Below are positions 6,566 to 8,792 of a DNA stretch of 8,792 nt, piece after piece (the first letter of the stretch is position 1; each line of letters opens with the position of its first letter). Both the position numbers and the translations under genes were made by a program. The notes under the pieces were generated by a model, which searched no databases, was not told where the DNA came from, and saw only the letters and a program-made list of their open reading frames with translations. This stretch comes from an uncultured Acidaminococcus sp. (lineage in GTDB: Bacteria > Bacillota_C > Negativicutes > Acidaminococcales > Acidaminococcaceae), in assembly GCA_900314165.1 (NCBI GenBank), contig OMUE01000015.1:1-8792 (forward strand), given 5' to 3'.

Positions 6566-7744
6566 CTAACGTTCCATAAGTTCCGCAAATTTTTCCGCTG
6601 CCAGGCGTTTCATGTGTTTGGTAACGTGTAGGTAAATCTTACGTGTTGTAGTATCGTCAGAATGGCCCAGGCGGTCCATAATATCTACCAGGTCAACGCC
6701 CGCCTCGGCTAGGAGTGACGCGTGGGTGTGTCTAAAAATATGAGGATGGACACGGCAGGGCAACGGCGGTTTTAAAGCTGCCTGTATATGGTCAATGTGG
6801 TTTTGTACGCTTCTATGGGTGAGCGGATATCCTGGATGCAGCGGGGCTGTAAAAACAAAACCGGCACGGCTGCATCCAGGGTAGTGCCACAATTCGCCGA
6901 ACGTAAACCGGTGGGCCGTTGCCTCCAGACGGTATTTTTTAAGTTCCGCGACCAATTGAGCGGGCAGCGATAAAACCCGCGCCGACGTCCGCGTTTTGGG
7001 CGGCAGGAGCTGGTAGGCGTTGTAACGGTTGTTGGGGTTGTACAGGGTTTTGGTGACTTTGAGCGTTGCAGCGGTTAAATCTATATCTTCCCAGGTGAGG
7101 GCAAGGGCTTCACCGATGCGGAGTCCAGTGTAGGCCAGCAGCATAAACAACGCCGTATAATCTCCGTACTGAGTGTGCCGCCTGGATTCATCCAGAAACC
7201 GTTGCAAGTCCGCTTTTTCCAGGTATTGGGGTACGTCTTGTTCCGGGTCTATGATTTTCCGGGACGGGCGGGGCGGTGAGGCAAACTCCGTGGGATCGTT
7301 GTATATAAGCTCAAATTCACGGGCTTTTTTAAAAATCATTTTGGCCGTTGCGTGTACCCCGCAGATGGTGTTGGGCTGTAATTTATCCTTGAGGTCCAAC
7401 AAAAACATCTGGTAATCACGTTTGGTTATCCGCTGCAACGGGATTTTTGCAAAGCGACGGTTTAGCCAGGCAACATTATGTTCCCGTATCCTGACGGTTG
7501 ATATTTTGACCTGCTGGCTGTAGATTTTCAGCCAGTCGGCGGCAAATTCTTCAAACGTCACGTTGGATCCGGGGACGTATTGTTGTTTCTTGATGGATTC
7601 CTGGATTTCCCGCAAGGCGGCCTCCGCGTCCTTGCGGCGCGGGAAGCCGAACCGGGACACGCGCTTGCGCTTGCCCGTTGCCGGGTCAAGGCCAATGACG
7701 GTACGGAAGCCCCAGGTACCGTTGGGCGAATGGATGATTTCCAT
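6566..7744 (-). CDS. int: Site-specific tyrosine recombinase (phage/ICE integrase)
   Basis: This 392-aa integrase should cut and rejoin DNA at the element's attachment sites. An N-terminal arm-binding domain (about 1-56) begins MEIIHSPNGTWGFRTVIGLD; a SAM-like core-binding domain (about 62-155) follows. The catalytic domain shows Arg209 in AYTGLRIGEAL, probable Lys250 in PPKTRTSAR, His335 and Arg338 in HIFRHTHASLL, His361 in RLGHSD and the nucleophile Tyr371 in RKIYLHVT. All key residues are present, so it looks functional. The start at 7744 is preceded by AGGAGA (7756-7751, minus strand). A longer reading from 7846 is rejected because it overlaps the upstream gene and lacks family similarity. 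The Shine-Dalgarno overlaps the TAG stop of the preceding gene. The 3' end faces the phased repeat array, the expected int-att arrangement. Confidence 0.95.
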   Translation of the reverse strand: MEIIHSPNGTWGFRTVIGLDPATGKRKRVSRFGFPRRKDAEAALREIQESIKKQQYVPGSNVTFEEFAADWLKIYSQQVKISTVRIREHNVAWLNRRFAKIPLQRITKRDYQMFLLDLKDKLQPNTICGVHATAKMIFKKAREFELIYNDPTEFASPPRPSRKIIDPEQDVPQYLEKADLQRFLDESRRHTQYGDYTALFMLLAYTGLRIGEALALTWEDIDLTAATLKVTKTLYNPNNRYNAYQLLPPKTRTSARVLSLPAQLVAELKKYRLEATAHRFTFGELWHYPGCSRAGFVFTAPLHPGYPLTHRSVQNHIDHIQAALKPPLPCRVHPHIFRHTHASLLAEAGVDLVDIMDRLGHSDDTTTRKIYLHVTKHMKRLAAEKFAELMER

Positions 7745-7754
7745 AATACGTCTC

Positions 7755-8468
7755 CTAGGCGTTTGGCCATTGCGTTGCCATGTCATATTTTTCCTGGACG
7801 TTTTCGGGGATGCCACCGTCCGCGACCAGAGAAACATAGGTATCATTGACCTTTAAATACAGATTGACTTTTAAATGGTCAAAATCCAGAGGGCCGGGTG
7901 GATAAATCCATTCCCCACTAACCGGGTTGGCGTCCGCCCGATGCAGCACAACAGCTTTCATTGTCCCCGGCGGAACTATGATATTTGGCTGTTGGTTGGC
8001 TCCCTGATTGATAAAACGTCCCGTATAAAAAGGCTGTCCATTGTATTTCCCTATTTGTATGGTAGAGTTGTTAATATCAATGACTAGTGGTTTTGTAGAT
8101 TTATTTTGTATCCCCACCATAACGCCATGGTATGTATAGAGCGTAGTTAAAAACGATTTTCCGCGAGATCGCACAATGTAGCCGTTTTCCTTATGCTTTA
8201 GATAGGATTCTGGCTTTTCGTAGGGATAAGCCCACATAACCATCTGGTTATGACTGGCAACGTAATCATCTATAAACGGGGAGGCAATGATATCATAATC
8301 CGGCGTGCTGACCGACGCACGGGACGTAATAGACGCGTTGATTTCTTTCAGTGCGTCCGGGACCGTGTAGGTTTTATTCTTTTCGTTAAGTAGCAGGCAG
8401 CGGGCGGCGGCAACGCCGGAAAAACTCATTGCCGCCAAAGCGATGCAGATAGTCTTTTTAATATCCAT
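7755..8468 (-). CDS. Exported protein of unknown function in lysogeny module
   Basis: I do not recognise this 237-aa protein. It has a typical Sec signal peptide: MDIKK, hydrophobic TICIALAAMSFSGVA, and a likely signal peptidase I cut after Ala21 or Ala22. A cysteine at 24 is preceded by Arg, so it is not a proper lipobox. No other membrane segment is seen. The C-terminal half (about 115-225) alternates short hydrophobic and polar runs (GVMVGIQNKS, LVIDINNSTIQIG, NIIVPPGTMKAVVLHR, LKVNLYLKVNDTYVSLV), suggesting a beta-sandwich. The start at 8468 has an excellent AAAGGAGG (8483-8476, minus strand) that overlaps the repressor stop; its own stop overlaps the int Shine-Dalgarno. Lying between repressor and integrase, it could act in superinfection exclusion or lysogenic conversion, as exported proteins at similar positions do in some Gram-positive phages. 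That role is inference only. Confidence 0.85.
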   Translation of the reverse strand: MDIKKTICIALAAMSFSGVAAARCLLLNEKNKTYTVPDALKEINASITSRASVSTPDYDIIASPFIDDYVASHNQMVMWAYPYEKPESYLKHKENGYIVRSRGKSFLTTLYTYHGVMVGIQNKSTKPLVIDINNSTIQIGKYNGQPFYTGRFINQGANQQPNIIVPPGTMKAVVLHRADANPVSGEWIYPPGPLDFDHLKVNLYLKVNDTYVSLVADGGIPENVQEKYDMATQWPNA

Positions 8469-8481
8469 GATATAGCCTCCT

Positions 8482-8792
8482 TTACTTGATGACTGATTGT
8501 TTTAAAACAGCTAGGCCTAAACAGCGGAAATCCTGGCAATTGTCAGCATTAAAAACCATGGGCGCGTATTTTGGGTTTTCCGATACCAGCATGACGCCGG
8601 TATCTGTTTTATAAAATCGTTTTAGGCATACCCGTTCGCCGTCGATTTCAAAGCAACCGATCTGGCCAACTTCCACTTCCGGCTGTTGCTTAACGAAAAC
8701 AATGTCGCCGTCATTAATGCCAGCGTTGACCATTGAGTCCCCGGAAACAGTAATGCAAAAATCTACCTTATAACGATTATCCACGTCGTAAT
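8482..8792 (-). CDS. LexA/CI-like repressor, S24 peptidase domain (N-terminus outside window)
   Basis: The frame is open to the window end; 102 residues are visible and the N-terminal DNA-binding domain is missing. The visible part is an S24 self-cleavage domain: VDFCITVSGDSMVNAGINDGD places the catalytic Ser in GDSM, and ERVCLKRFY places the catalytic Lys in LKRF. Such proteins keep prophage genes silent and cut themselves when RecA is activated by DNA damage, releasing the element. A GTG at 8784 could be misread as a start, but it would leave a protein without a DNA-binding domain, and upstream codons stay in frame. It is first in a tight three-gene minus-strand run with the exported protein and int; its stop codon lies within the next gene's Shine-Dalgarno. 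A UmuD-like protein is less likely in this context. Confidence 0.9.
   Translation of the reverse strand, partial: YDVDNRYKVDFCITVSGDSMVNAGINDGDIVFVKQQPEVEVGQIGCFEIDGERVCLKRFYKTDTGVMLVSENPKYAPMVFNADNCQDFRCLGLAVLKQSVIK

Larger units (their letters stand above)
6430..8792. mobile_element. Left end of an integrated prophage or related element (partial)
   Basis: Right of groEL the strand and content switch from housekeeping genes to a minus-strand lysogeny module: S24-type repressor, unknown exported protein, tyrosine integrase. A repeat-rich non-coding region lies at the integrase 3' end, where attachment sites are normally found. The left boundary is approximate, somewhere in 6296-6565, and the element continues past the window end. 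No structural phage or conjugation genes are visible, so prophage, satellite and integrative conjugative element cannot be told apart. Confidence 0.75.

Noticed and set aside
6562..6590. TTGACT at 6562-6567 considered as a plus-strand promoter
   Set aside because: No acceptable -10 at 16-18 bp, and it would drive antisense RNA into int without a gene to serve.
7745..7846. 34-residue N-terminal extension of the integrase
   Set aside because: It overlaps the exported-protein gene in another frame, and a good ribosome site precedes the start at 7744.
7563..7856. Plus-strand open frames opposite the start of int
   Set aside because: They are antisense to the conserved arm-binding domain coding region, lack ribosome sites, and show no recognisable features.
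8469..8484. Possible lipoprotein export of the unknown protein through Cys24
   Set aside because: Residues before the cysteine read AAAR; an Arg at -1 does not fit the lipobox, so signal peptidase I cleavage is the better reading.

Overview
The window looks like chromosomal DNA of a mid-GC Firmicutes-lineage bacterium. The gene order tatD, yabE-like, rnmV, rsmA is the classic Bacillota cluster, and groESL carries a perfect HrcA/CIRCE operator. The sporulation gene yabG, which follows rsmA in Bacillus, is not here; luxS takes its place. Protein style and gene content suggest a Negativicutes member (Acidaminococcaceae or a relative). That placement is inference and the genus cannot be fixed from the sequence alone.

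Region 1 (1-4195, + strand) is housekeeping. It starts inside a TatD-type metal-dependent DNase, followed by an AT-rich gap with a strong promoter. Then come a secreted G5/3D-domain cell-wall protein (yabE-like), ribonuclease M5 (5S rRNA maturation) and RsmA/KsgA (16S rRNA dimethylation), the last two separated by 1 bp. A 126-bp gap made of heptamer repeats and hairpins leads to luxS and a small nine-cysteine protein. A near-perfect Rho-independent terminator, partly inside the last gene, ends the block.

Region 2 (4183-6295, + strand) is the heat-shock operon: a promoter overlapping the preceding terminator, CIRCE, groES and groEL.

Region 3 (6296-6565) is a non-coding junction. It contains a six-base-arm dyad, three tandem 11-bp repeats, a strong hairpin terminator that could work in both directions, and about ten GG/A-rich repeats spaced 9-11 bp apart. 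This helically phased array ends against the integrase stop codon and is the most unusual sequence here. I read it as the attachment region (Int arm sites and/or curved DNA) of an integrated element.

Region 4 (6566-8792, all - strand) is the left end of a prophage or other integrated element, in the order S24-type repressor (cut by the window end), unknown exported protein, tyrosine integrase. The genes are tightly coupled: both downstream Shine-Dalgarno sequences overlap the preceding stop codon. The exported protein sits where some temperate phages carry superinfection-exclusion genes, so it is the best candidate for a new function, but nothing in its sequence proves that role.
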